Source: Phycisphaerales bacterium UBA2402 (lineage in GTDB: Bacteria > Planctomycetota > Phycisphaerae > Phycisphaerales > UBA1924). Taken from it: a stretch of 16,571 nucleotides of DNA. Below the pieces are notes generated by a model, which was not told the DNA's origin, did not search any database, and saw only the letters and a program-made list of their open reading frames with translations. Shown piece by piece: positions 1 through 6,653 of the stretch (position 1 is the first letter of the stretch; each line of letters opens with the position of its first letter). Position numbers and translations under genes: made by a program. The DNA lies in NCBI GenBank assembly GCA_002343715.1, contig DDSA01000228.1, positions 1 through 16,571 of the forward strand, read 5' to 3'.

Positions 1-1521
1 GTCCGTGGCGGGGTCGGCCGCGCGGGCATCCGGAGCGCCGTCGATTCGTGCCGCGCCGCTCCACCAGTTCGTCACTCGGATGGAAGGAATCCCTCCCCGC
101 GTGCCGGGAGATGCCGCCGGAGCAACTCGATGTGTATCGACGGTGGCCGGTCCCGCATCGCGCGGCAGAGGCGGAATGGGCGAAGCCCCGCCGATGCGGT
201 CGAATGCCGTCATTCCCGACCCGCTCATGCTCGGCAGTTCCACCGGTTTCACGGCGTAGGGGTCGCCCGCCTCCGAGATATATGAAAGATCCGTAAGCAT
301 CAACTCGGCGGAGGCGTAACGCTTGTCGTAATCCGTCATCGCCCGCCGGATCACCCACTTCACCGCTTCGGGACACCGGCGCTCCACCTGGCTGAGCACG
401 CCGTGGGCCGGGAAGGAATCCTCAATCATCGAGTACAGCACCGCGCCGGCGGCGTAGATGTCGAACCGGGTGCCGTCCACCTCGTGGACCTTCACGCCTT
501 TGAGGGCCATCCTCACCATCTCGGGATCACGGAAGTACTCGGTCCCGTGCGTGGTGAGCGTCATGGCGCTGCGCAGGCTGGAGACGAGGCCGAAATCGAC
601 CAGGTGAGCCCGCTTGTCTGATTGGGTCGCCACGATGATGTTGTCGGGCTTCACGTCCTTGTGCCACAGCCCGCCGCGGTGGTAGGCGCTGAGCGTCGAG
701 ACTAGATCGATCGCATACCGGAGGGCCGCGGCGAGTTGCGCATCGCCCAGCCCGCCCGCGGGGCTGGAGGCGTGCAACTGCTTGGTGATGAGGCTCAGGC
801 TCTCACCCGGCACGTAGCGCATCACGTAAAAAAAACGCTCCGGTGTAAGGTCGTGGTCGAGGATGAGGCCCAGCCGCTTGGCGGCATCGAGGGAACGGCT
901 CTCGCGGACGATCTGCGGCAGACTGCTGCCGTCGGCGAGGGAGAAGGACTTGATGACAACCTGACCGACCGAGATGCCCGCCCGGTTGAACGAGGCCAAC
1001 TTCACGGCGTCAGGCTCGGCCACGTACAACTTCGCGCCGCTCCCCCCGCCGGGCAGACTGCCGACGATGGTGTACCCCTCGAACGTGCCCCGCTTCCCCG
1101 CGGACTTGGGCAGATCGGCGGTGGGCGCCGCGGCCATGACGGCGGGCAGGCGGCGCTCGAGTCCCTCGGTCAGCCCGCCCAGCCCGAGCAGCTGCGCCGG
1201 GTGTCCAACTACCACGCGGTAGAGACAGACAGCCGCGTTGCCCAGTTCGCCGGTCAGCGCTCGGCCGTAATGAGCCGCCGCGGAAAAACGCGCGATGATG
1301 AAGTTGCCCAGCACCATCGGCACGTACAAGACGCTGAGAAGCAACGCCCCGACACACCGGAGAGAATCCGAGAGCATTCCCCACACGAACCGGGCAAGGT
1401 GCTTGACAAACCAGGCGATCGCGTGGAAGAACGGCACGATCAGGTAGATGACCGCGAACGTTCCGAGCAGGATGCCGGCGAGAACCGCGAAGATGACGGC
1501 GAGTACGTTGAGAAAGCCCAT
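1..1521 (-). CDS. Membrane-anchored Ser/Thr protein kinase (3' end cut by window edge)
   Basis: The frame is open without a stop from an ATG at 1521 to base 1, giving at least 507 residues. Seen: two hydrophobic N-terminal segments (about residues 3-29 and 57-77), a linker, then a eukaryotic-type kinase domain (about 148-415). The domain has a glycine loop GSLPGGGSG (154-162), the ATP-anchoring lysine K191 in VVIK, the catalytic loop HKDVKPDN (287-294, D289 as base), the DFG triad (309-311), and GTEYFRDPE (326-334) in the activation/APE position. After the domain comes a Pro/Ala/Gly-rich tail that continues off the window. Family knowledge: such kinases phosphorylate Ser/Thr on partner proteins at the inner membrane. 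N-terminal membrane segments are unusual, since PknB-type kinases carry one after the kinase domain. The gene follows a sigma-factor gene by 45 bases on the same strand, so co-transcription and a shared pathway are inferred. No clear Shine-Dalgarno precedes the ATG, so the start is moderately sure. Confidence 0.9.
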   Translation of the reverse strand, partial: MGFLNVLAVIFAVLAGILLGTFAVIYLIVPFFHAIAWFVKHLARFVWGMLSDSLRCVGALLLSVLYVPMVLGNFIIARFSAAAHYGRALTGELGNAAVCLYRVVVGHPAQLLGLGGLTEGLERRLPAVMAAAPTADLPKSAGKRGTFEGYTIVGSLPGGGSGAKLYVAEPDAVKLASFNRAGISVGQVVIKSFSLADGSSLPQIVRESRSLDAAKRLGLILDHDLTPERFFYVMRYVPGESLSLITKQLHASSPAGGLGDAQLAAALRYAIDLVSTLSAYHRGGLWHKDVKPDNIIVATQSDKRAHLVDFGLVSSLRSAMTLTTHGTEYFRDPEMVRMALKGVKVHEVDGTRFDIYAAGAVLYSMIEDSFPAHGVLSQVERRCPEAVKWVIRRAMTDYDKRYASAELMLTDLSYISEAGDPYAVKPVELPSMSGSGMTAFDRIGGASPIPPLPRDAGPATVDTHRVAPAASPGTRGGIPSIRVTNWWSGAARIDGAPDARAADPATD

Positions 1522-1566
1522 GACCGCCCCGGAGTAGGAGACGTGCGATCCGCCCCCGCGCGGGGG

Positions 1567-2331
1567 CTACCGGAGCCGGGCCGCCTGATCCGCCCGACGC
1601 AGTTCAGACTGCCGATGATGAATCTCGGCAATCGCCTCGTCGAACAGCGCATCATCGGCCGCGGCTGACTCCTGTTTGGGAGTCAGGTGGATCCCGTTTC
1701 GCGCGGCTTCTTCCCGTTCGTCTTCTGTAAAACTGTAGACGAGGATGATCTCGGAGAGTTTGACCCTCAGCAGGTCCCGCACCCGGGCCAGGCGGCGGCT
1801 GACGGTCGGCTCGCTGATGCCCAAAGCCGAGGCGACATCACGCCCCGGCTTGCCCTCCAGGACCCGCATCGAATAAATGGAAAAATCGGTAAAATCGCTC
1901 TCTTTGCCGACGGCCCGCAAGGCGGCCTCGACCTTCGCGGCGAAGACGTTGGCCTCGTACTGCGCATCCACCGGTGGTCCGCCCGACTGCCCCATCCAAC
2001 TGTCATCGAGTTCGGCGGCTTTTTTCGATCCGCCCCGTTTCTGCGCACCGCGGCGGTCGAGTTCATCCCCCAGGACGTGCTTGGCGATGGCCAGCAGCCA
2101 CGTTGAAAACCTCGCCCCACGGGAGGGATCGAACCGGTCGATCGACTCCGAGAGCGCGGCCAGCGTCTCCTGAGAAAGGTCGCGGACCGTCTCGGCCCCG
2201 ATCCGGCCCTTGCCCCACTTGGTCAGCTGAGCACGAACCACGGGGCCGAAGGTCTCCCAGAGTTCATACCAGGCCGCCTGGTCGTTGCAACGCAGGCGTT
2301 TGATGAACCCGGTCGTCATCGGCGTCAGCAT
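1567..2331 (-). CDS. ECF-like sigma-70 family RNA polymerase sigma factor
   Basis: Directs RNA polymerase to a regulon. Seen (numbered from the ATG at 2331): a region-2-like block with WYELWETFGP near the N-terminus, then RDLSQETL and RFDPSRGARFSTWLLAIAKH (about 50-86); a charged linker rich in Lys/Gly/Asp (95-125); and a region-4 helix-turn-helix (about 155-192) with GRDVASALGISEPTVSRRLARVR. A C-terminal extension of some 55 residues, ending in an Arg/Glu-rich helix, follows region 4. It is longer than in a minimal ECF factor and could be a regulatory segment. The start is uncertain. The frame stays open to a TTG at 2397, with ATGs at 2385, 2331 and 2319, and none has a convincing ribosome-binding site. 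I chose 2331 because the residues before it (Pro/His/Ser-rich) do not look like sigma-factor sequence. The kinase gene follows directly. Planctomycete ECF groups linked to Ser/Thr kinases are established, so kinase-controlled activity is a reasonable inference. Confidence 0.88.
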   Translation of the reverse strand: MLTPMTTGFIKRLRCNDQAAWYELWETFGPVVRAQLTKWGKGRIGAETVRDLSQETLAALSESIDRFDPSRGARFSTWLLAIAKHVLGDELDRRGAQKRGGSKKAAELDDSWMGQSGGPPVDAQYEANVFAAKVEAALRAVGKESDFTDFSIYSMRVLEGKPGRDVASALGISEPTVSRRLARVRDLLRVKLSEIILVYSFTEDEREEAARNGIHLTPKQESAAADDALFDEAIAEIHHRQSELRRADQAARLR

Positions 2332-2477
2332 GGAGGAAGAGTACGGGGGGTGGGCGTAGAACCGGGATGTGGGGTGTGGTTGCATCCTCTTGGACAATCG
2401 AAAAGTGTCGAGTCAGCAAGAATTCTGGTTCGTACGGGTTACTTCCGGGCTGCGCGATGAGGATTTCACATCATGAT

Positions 2478-2505
2478 AAAAAAAACGCCCGCGGAGGCGG
2501 GCGTT
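2478..2505 (-). terminator. Rho-independent terminator of the dockerin-protein gene
   Basis: A perfect 9-bp GC-rich stem (2484-2492 with 2497-2505) has a 4-base loop. On the minus strand it is followed by a run of eight T (2478-2485, the innermost two overlapping the stem). It lies 43 bases past the stop codon of the minus-strand gene ending at 2548, and therefore insulates the downstream sigma/kinase pair. Confidence 0.9.
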
Positions 2506-2547
2506 CAGGGGTGTGTCGGTGTTCTGTTCGGATTCAGTCAATGTGGA

Positions 2548-3933
2548 TCAGCAACCACCGTTCTCCCATTGGGAGAAGAAGGTTTCAACATCGCCACCAT
2601 CGACTCCCCCGTCCTCGTTGGTATCGGAACAGCCGGATGCGCTCTCCCAATCCATGAAGAAGGCCTCGACATCTCCGCCGTCGACGCCGCCGTCCTGGTT
2701 GTAATCGGCGAAGCAAGGCCCGCAGGGCGGGGGGGGAGGCGTGGTCGAGAAGATGTACACATTCCGACCGTTGAAATCGCAGACGGCGAGACGCCCGTTT
2801 TCAGGGTCCCATGACAGATCCATGATCCCGCTGGTGTTGGGAACACTGAAGGGGGAGCCATCGGCGTTGAGGAAGTTGATGGCGACGGGCTGACCGTCCA
2901 AATCCACCGCCTTGATCCAGGCCGTGAGGTCGGATTGCCCCGTGCCGTACTCGTTGTAGACCACGACATCGCCGCTTGGATTGCCGACCAGAATCTCGCA
3001 GCGCTGCATGATCTGGAACGGCACACTCCCGCACGCATCTGTCGTGGTGCAGGAAACAACAACATGGCTCAGCAGCCCGTTGAGCGGGTTGCGCCGGCCG
3101 ATCACGAGGTCGTTGTCGGCCCGTGCCGCGAGGTTCCCGTTGCGATAGTCGATGCTGATGTCACGCCAAAGCGTGCCGCTCACGGCCTCGCCGTTGCTGC
3201 CGGCGGTGTTGATGATTGGGGCGATGGGCTGGCTCATGCCGTCGACGGAATCCGCGTCGTAAATGCGGCCCAGGATCACGGAGAGGCCGTTGTCCAACCC
3301 TTCCTGATCCCTCAATCGGATGCCGAAGGGTCCGCGCGATTGCAGGTTGCCGGGGTACCCCGCGAAATCAAGGATCGACAACACCGGCCCATCCTGCTGT
3401 CCGTCGGCATCGAGGTCGAAGCCCAGACCGTCGAAGCCATAGTCGAAGGCCGGTCCGGCTCCGCCGCGGGCACTGGTGCCCGCGGGTGACTCTTCCAGGA
3501 GGATCGGGTTCAACTGCGAATCCACATCGTACAGCCTGAAAGCACCCGCCGTGCCGACGCCGCCCGAGTCATAGTTGAGCACCAGCCCGGCGCGGGCGGG
3601 GCCGTGGTCGTACTGGAGTCCGTAAAAGCCGCGGAACGTGGGCATGGGGACCGCGGACGAGGGCACATCGCGGAAGGCCCGTGTGCCGAAGATATCCTCG
3701 ATCTTCACCATCTTGCACGTCGGGGCCGTGGTGTTGTTGTACCCCGCGACGAAGAGACTGTCGCCCACGAGCGCGATCACGCTGGGGTTGTTGCCCACGA
3801 AGAAGTTGGGCGCGTTCACCGAATCACTCAACACCGAAACGTCCTGCGTGTTCTCGAGATACAGGGTCACCTGCGCCCCCGCCAACGGAACTGCACCGGC
3901 GAACGCGCACAAAACTAAGTTCATTCGACGCAT
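2548..3933 (-). CDS. Secreted protein with C-terminal GC-type dockerin repeats, function unknown
   Basis: 461 residues from the ATG at 3933. This start is chosen because AGAGGGAG lies 8 bases before it and a signal peptide follows (MRRMNLVLCAFAGAVPLAGA, cleavage likely near residue 20). The body (about 22-395) is rich in Gly, Asp, Asn and Val with short beta-strand-like blocks. It includes DLSWDPENGRLAVCDFNGRN (372-391), which reads like a propeller blade, but I do not recognise an enzymatic family. A Pro linker (399-403) leads to two near-identical calcium-loop repeats, DYNQDGGVDGGDVEAFF (410-426) and DTNEDGGVDGGDVETFF (437-453), and the protein ends in Gly-Gly-Cys. Planctomycete proteins with this dockerin-like ending are known as GC-type dockerin-anchored proteins. 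The tail is thought to be a docking or surface-attachment signal, but its partner is unknown here. Its own promoter candidate and terminator suggest a single-gene transcript. Confidence 0.78.
   Translation of the reverse strand: MRRMNLVLCAFAGAVPLAGAQVTLYLENTQDVSVLSDSVNAPNFFVGNNPSVIALVGDSLFVAGYNNTTAPTCKMVKIEDIFGTRAFRDVPSSAVPMPTFRGFYGLQYDHGPARAGLVLNYDSGGVGTAGAFRLYDVDSQLNPILLEESPAGTSARGGAGPAFDYGFDGLGFDLDADGQQDGPVLSILDFAGYPGNLQSRGPFGIRLRDQEGLDNGLSVILGRIYDADSVDGMSQPIAPIINTAGSNGEAVSGTLWRDISIDYRNGNLAARADNDLVIGRRNPLNGLLSHVVVSCTTTDACGSVPFQIMQRCEILVGNPSGDVVVYNEYGTGQSDLTAWIKAVDLDGQPVAINFLNADGSPFSVPNTSGIMDLSWDPENGRLAVCDFNGRNVYIFSTTPPPPPCGPCFADYNQDGGVDGGDVEAFFMDWESASGCSDTNEDGGVDGGDVETFFSQWENGGC
2551..2709 (-). 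repeat. Two dockerin/EF-hand-type repeats encoded in tandem
   Basis: Two copies of a roughly 27-residue unit sharing the core GGVDGGDVE, each with the Asp/Asn-x-Asp/Asn-x-Gly pattern of a calcium-binding loop followed by a short aromatic helix. The copies differ at synonymous positions, so they are not a very recent duplication. Confidence 0.75.
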
Positions 3934-4024
3934 GAGACGGACTCCCTCTGACTTGTGGATACAGAAACACTGGGCCGACGAAAAATCACTTCGCTCGACA
4001 CACGAAACATCAACCCGGAGGTGT

Positions 4025-4053
4025 ATCTTATATAATCTCGGCCGATCTGCCAA
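4025..4053 (-). promoter_or_regulatory. Candidate sigma-70-type promoter for the dockerin-protein gene
   Basis: On the minus strand TTGGCA (4053-4048, 5 of 6 to the -35 consensus) is followed, after exactly 17 bases, by TAAGAT (4030-4025, 4 of 6 to the -10 consensus). It lies about 90 bases before the ATG at 3933, in an AT-rich stretch of an otherwise GC-rich window. A small 5-bp inverted repeat with a 3-base loop (4064-4076) sits just upstream of the -35 element and might be an operator. This is inference from sequence alone. Confidence 0.4.
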
Positions 4054-4138
4054 TCCCAATTACGCGCAAAATGCGCCGGATTGATTCAAATATGCTCTTG
4101 GGATGAGGCAAATAATGCTAACTATATACTAACATACA

Positions 4139-6544
4139 TCACTCTCTCTCTCCAACGAGATCGCCTGCCTCGATCCGCCGCAGGGTGGCTTCGAGTGACT
4201 TTGCATCGTCGTCATTGATGTACCCATCGCGATTGACATCGATTGGAGTGCGTCGTTGGGAGTACAGGTCGTCGATCGTCACTTTCCCATCACGGTTCAC
4301 ATCCGAATCGTCGGGGACTTCAACGGTCAGGAGCCTGTGCAGTTCGACCTGATCGGTGTAATCCACATCGCCGTCTCCATCGAGGTCGTAGAGGTGATGA
4401 ATCGCGGCGATGGGACGCGGAGCAAAGAAGCAGGCACGCAGCGCATCGATGTCGCGCTGATCCACCACGCCGTCCTCGCCGAATCGATGCTTCGCGAAAT
4501 ACCGATCAAAGAGGGTCACATCGGCATCGTCGATGACGGCATCGCCGTTCAGGTCATACTTCGCGTTGCCGGCGTTCACGGGCACCGGGGTGCCGGTGTA
4601 GACACCGGCGAGCGCGCCGCGGTCTCGGGCATCGACGTACAGGTCGTTGTTGAAATCCCCCTTCTGCGGCGTGGCCTGGTTCAGGAGCCAGAAGGCGACT
4701 TCGCTCCGTTTGACGGCATCGGCGAGGATCGTCGCGTCGAAGAAAATAAACTCGTCGATGCCCACGGCCTTGCACCCGGAGAGTTGCTGGGAGATGCTCG
4801 GGCGGGTTCCCGCGATGATCGCCAGGCCCGCGATGACAGGTCGCCCCGCCGCGCTCGTCTTGGTCAGGTTCAGGTCCGACTGGATCGATGAAACGGTGGA
4901 TCCGTAGGCCATGGGCACCAGCGTTTCGACCCAGCCATTGGCCGCCCAGGTCGGCCAGTCCTGGCACTTGGCGATCTGGGCGCTGCTGCTCATGGCGCTG
5001 GCGAAGATCGCGGCGGAAAACTCGGGGCCGCCGTTCACGCTGTTGATCCCGGCGTGCATCTCGCGTGCGGCGGCGGAGATTCCCGCGCGTCGCCAGGAAA
5101 GGAACCTGAACCAGTGGCTCCCTGTACTGGTCGCGGCCGCGGTCAGCGGATCGACGCCGTACTGGGCTTGAAACGCGGCGCGGCTCCAGGTGTCGTAACT
5201 CCAGGGCACGGTGTACGAATCGCTCGTCGAGTTGTCGAGCGCGAAGCGGTGGTAATCGGTCTGGATGCCCCACAGCCCGGTCTTGCCCGCGAGTTCGGCA
5301 CAATACCTGCGCAGTTTGTCCTGCACGCCGGGGTTGCAGAGGTTCGCGAAGACCTGCCCCGCGGTACCGTCGCCCCCGACATCGCCGGTGGCGATGTTCC
5401 ATGACCGCCACTCGGGGTTGTTGGTGAAGTTGTACGCCCCGGTGGAGCCGAACTGCCAATACCCCGACTCGACCCAGGCGTGCACGCGGATGTTGTACTT
5501 CGCCGCGGACAGAATCGCCTGGCCGAGGTAATCGTTGGAGAAACGCCGGTTGAAGACGTTGCTGTCGTTGGTGGCGATGCCGTGGTAGAACGTTTCGAGA
5601 TAGAGGTCGGTCAGCCCCGCGTTCGCCATGTGATTCAGACTGGTTTCGAGCGCGGCGATGGTGGACGGCGGTCGCAGCCACGCCCCCCGGATGGGCCGGC
5701 GCGGCAGAGACGGGGCCGGGGCCGGAACTCGAACGCCGAGATGGTTCGCCACAGCGCGGAACGAGCCGTCGCTGGGGCGGTTCAGGGTTCGCGACCCGCC
5801 GGGCACCGGCTGGTATACAAAGGAGGTACTCCCGCCGCCGTCAAGGTTGATCGCGCGATGCGCACCTCGCTCGATGAAGAGATCGGCGAGTTCGGGTAGC
5901 GTCATGCCCACGCTCCAACCCGTCTGCCGACCATCCACCACGATGATGTAGAACTGCGATCCGGCCTGGTTGATACCTACCGCGGTTCGGGGGTTCCGCG
6001 TGGCCGGGTCCACCCGGGCCGTCGCCCCCGTGTTCACACCGTCGGTCACGAGCAGCGTCCCGGGGATGGCGTCCGTGTTGCTCGGGCCGACTCCCGCGAC
6101 CGCGTCCAAGATGCCAGCGAGGTCACCGGGCCCAAAGTTCCCGATCGCTGCGGTGCGGTCCGCGCGGAAGAGAATCGCGGGATCGAAAGGGTTGGTCAGG
6201 TACTGTCGGGGCGGCGACACGATGACCCCGTCGCTCATGGACAGCCCGATGATGTCGGCCTGGTTCGCGGGAAGAGTGGAAAAATAGTTGGCGTTGATCG
6301 CCAGCGTCACGCCCGACTGAGTCTGCCATGTATCAGTGCGGATCAGGTTGGCCTCGGCCCCCGACCCCGGCGGCAGCGGATCCGTGACGACGATCTCCAC
6401 CGATGGATCGTTGAGGTCCACCGTGGCAATCCAGCCGCGGGCCGTTCCCCCGGGGGTGGAACGAACCAACTCCTGCACGCGCAGAGGCTGGGCATACACG
6501 GCAGAAGCCACCATCAAACCAAGGAGCACAGCGGAGCGGTACAT
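4139..6544 (-). CDS. Secreted fusion: phosphodiester glycosidase (NAGPA) + GHL10-like hydrolase + dockerin/EF-hand repeats
   Basis: 801 residues from the ATG at 6544. The frame also reaches a TTG at 6595, but the signal peptide MYRSAVLLGLMVASAVYAQ starts at the ATG. Domain 1 (about 23-273) is NAGPA-like: NANYF (84-88), RTAVGI (186-191), VVDGRQTGW (202-210), MTLPELADLF and the signature LDGGGS (234-239). Family members cleave GlcNAc-1-phosphodiesters or related phospho-glycan bonds. Domain 2 (about 283-618) resembles GHL10/DUF187: it opens with RGAWLRP, has GIQTDYHRF (426-434) at the acidic-residue position, QDWPTW and PMAY (544-547). Domain 3 (about 628-798) carries some six calcium-loop repeats such as DLDGDGDVDYTD and DVNRDGYINDDD. 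I infer an extracellular two-activity glycan enzyme, possibly surface-tethered. The exact substrate cannot be read from sequence. The start has no good ribosome-binding site. A second GHL10 gene ends 109 bases upstream on the same strand. Confidence 0.87.
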   Translation of the reverse strand: MYRSAVLLGLMVASAVYAQPLRVQELVRSTPGGTARGWIATVDLNDPSVEIVVTDPLPPGSGAEANLIRTDTWQTQSGVTLAINANYFSTLPANQADIIGLSMSDGVIVSPPRQYLTNPFDPAILFRADRTAAIGNFGPGDLAGILDAVAGVGPSNTDAIPGTLLVTDGVNTGATARVDPATRNPRTAVGINQAGSQFYIIVVDGRQTGWSVGMTLPELADLFIERGAHRAINLDGGGSTSFVYQPVPGGSRTLNRPSDGSFRAVANHLGVRVPAPAPSLPRRPIRGAWLRPPSTIAALETSLNHMANAGLTDLYLETFYHGIATNDSNVFNRRFSNDYLGQAILSAAKYNIRVHAWVESGYWQFGSTGAYNFTNNPEWRSWNIATGDVGGDGTAGQVFANLCNPGVQDKLRRYCAELAGKTGLWGIQTDYHRFALDNSTSDSYTVPWSYDTWSRAAFQAQYGVDPLTAAATSTGSHWFRFLSWRRAGISAAAREMHAGINSVNGGPEFSAAIFASAMSSSAQIAKCQDWPTWAANGWVETLVPMAYGSTVSSIQSDLNLTKTSAAGRPVIAGLAIIAGTRPSISQQLSGCKAVGIDEFIFFDATILADAVKRSEVAFWLLNQATPQKGDFNNDLYVDARDRGALAGVYTGTPVPVNAGNAKYDLNGDAVIDDADVTLFDRYFAKHRFGEDGVVDQRDIDALRACFFAPRPIAAIHHLYDLDGDGDVDYTDQVELHRLLTVEVPDDSDVNRDGKVTIDDLYSQRRTPIDVNRDGYINDDDAKSLEATLRRIEAGDLVGERE
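4200..4660 (-). repeat. Array of about six EF-hand/dockerin-like calcium-loop repeats
   Basis: Encodes the C-terminal repeats of the fusion protein. The loops start near DFNNDLYVD, DLNGDAVIDDAD, FGEDGVVDQRD, DLDGDGDVDYTD, DVNRDGKVTIDD and DVNRDGYINDDD. The spacing is irregular (about 20-35 residues) and the copies are diverged, which fits an old protein-repeat array rather than unstable DNA repeats. Six loops is more than the usual two of a classical dockerin. Confidence 0.72.
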
Positions 6545-6596
6545 GCAGTTTGCCTGTATACGTGCACAAAAGCGAGAAAAAACAGACTCGATCAAT

Positions 6597-6607
6597 ATTC
6601 TATAATA
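6597..6607 (-). promoter_or_regulatory. Weak -10-like element upstream of the NAGPA fusion gene
   Basis: On the minus strand TATTATAGAAT (6607-6597) contains TAGAAT, 5 of 6 to the -10 consensus, about 52 bases before the ATG at 6544, in a local AT-rich island. No convincing -35 box lies at 16-18 bases. If used, it places the upstream TTG start (6595) in or before the transcript start, which supports the ATG at 6544. Confidence 0.25.
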
Positions 6608-6653
6608 CGATCAGAAGCCCCGCTCCGTTACCATCGACGCCTGCATTGCACCT

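Noticed and set aside
736..1668. Long plus-strand open frame of 310 residues
   Set aside because: It lies antisense to the kinase and the end of the sigma gene. It is rich in Arg, Gly, Asp and Glu in the way GC-rich shadows are, with no recognisable domain, whereas the minus frame has intact kinase motifs.
4031..4036. Exact TATAAT on the plus strand
   Set aside because: No plus-strand gene lies downstream. The stretch is better read as part of the minus-strand promoter region.
4554..5681. Minus-strand open frame of 375 residues within the NAGPA-GHL10 gene
   Set aside because: It is an Arg/His/Gln-rich shadow in another frame of a gene with clear domains and no break in the correct frame.
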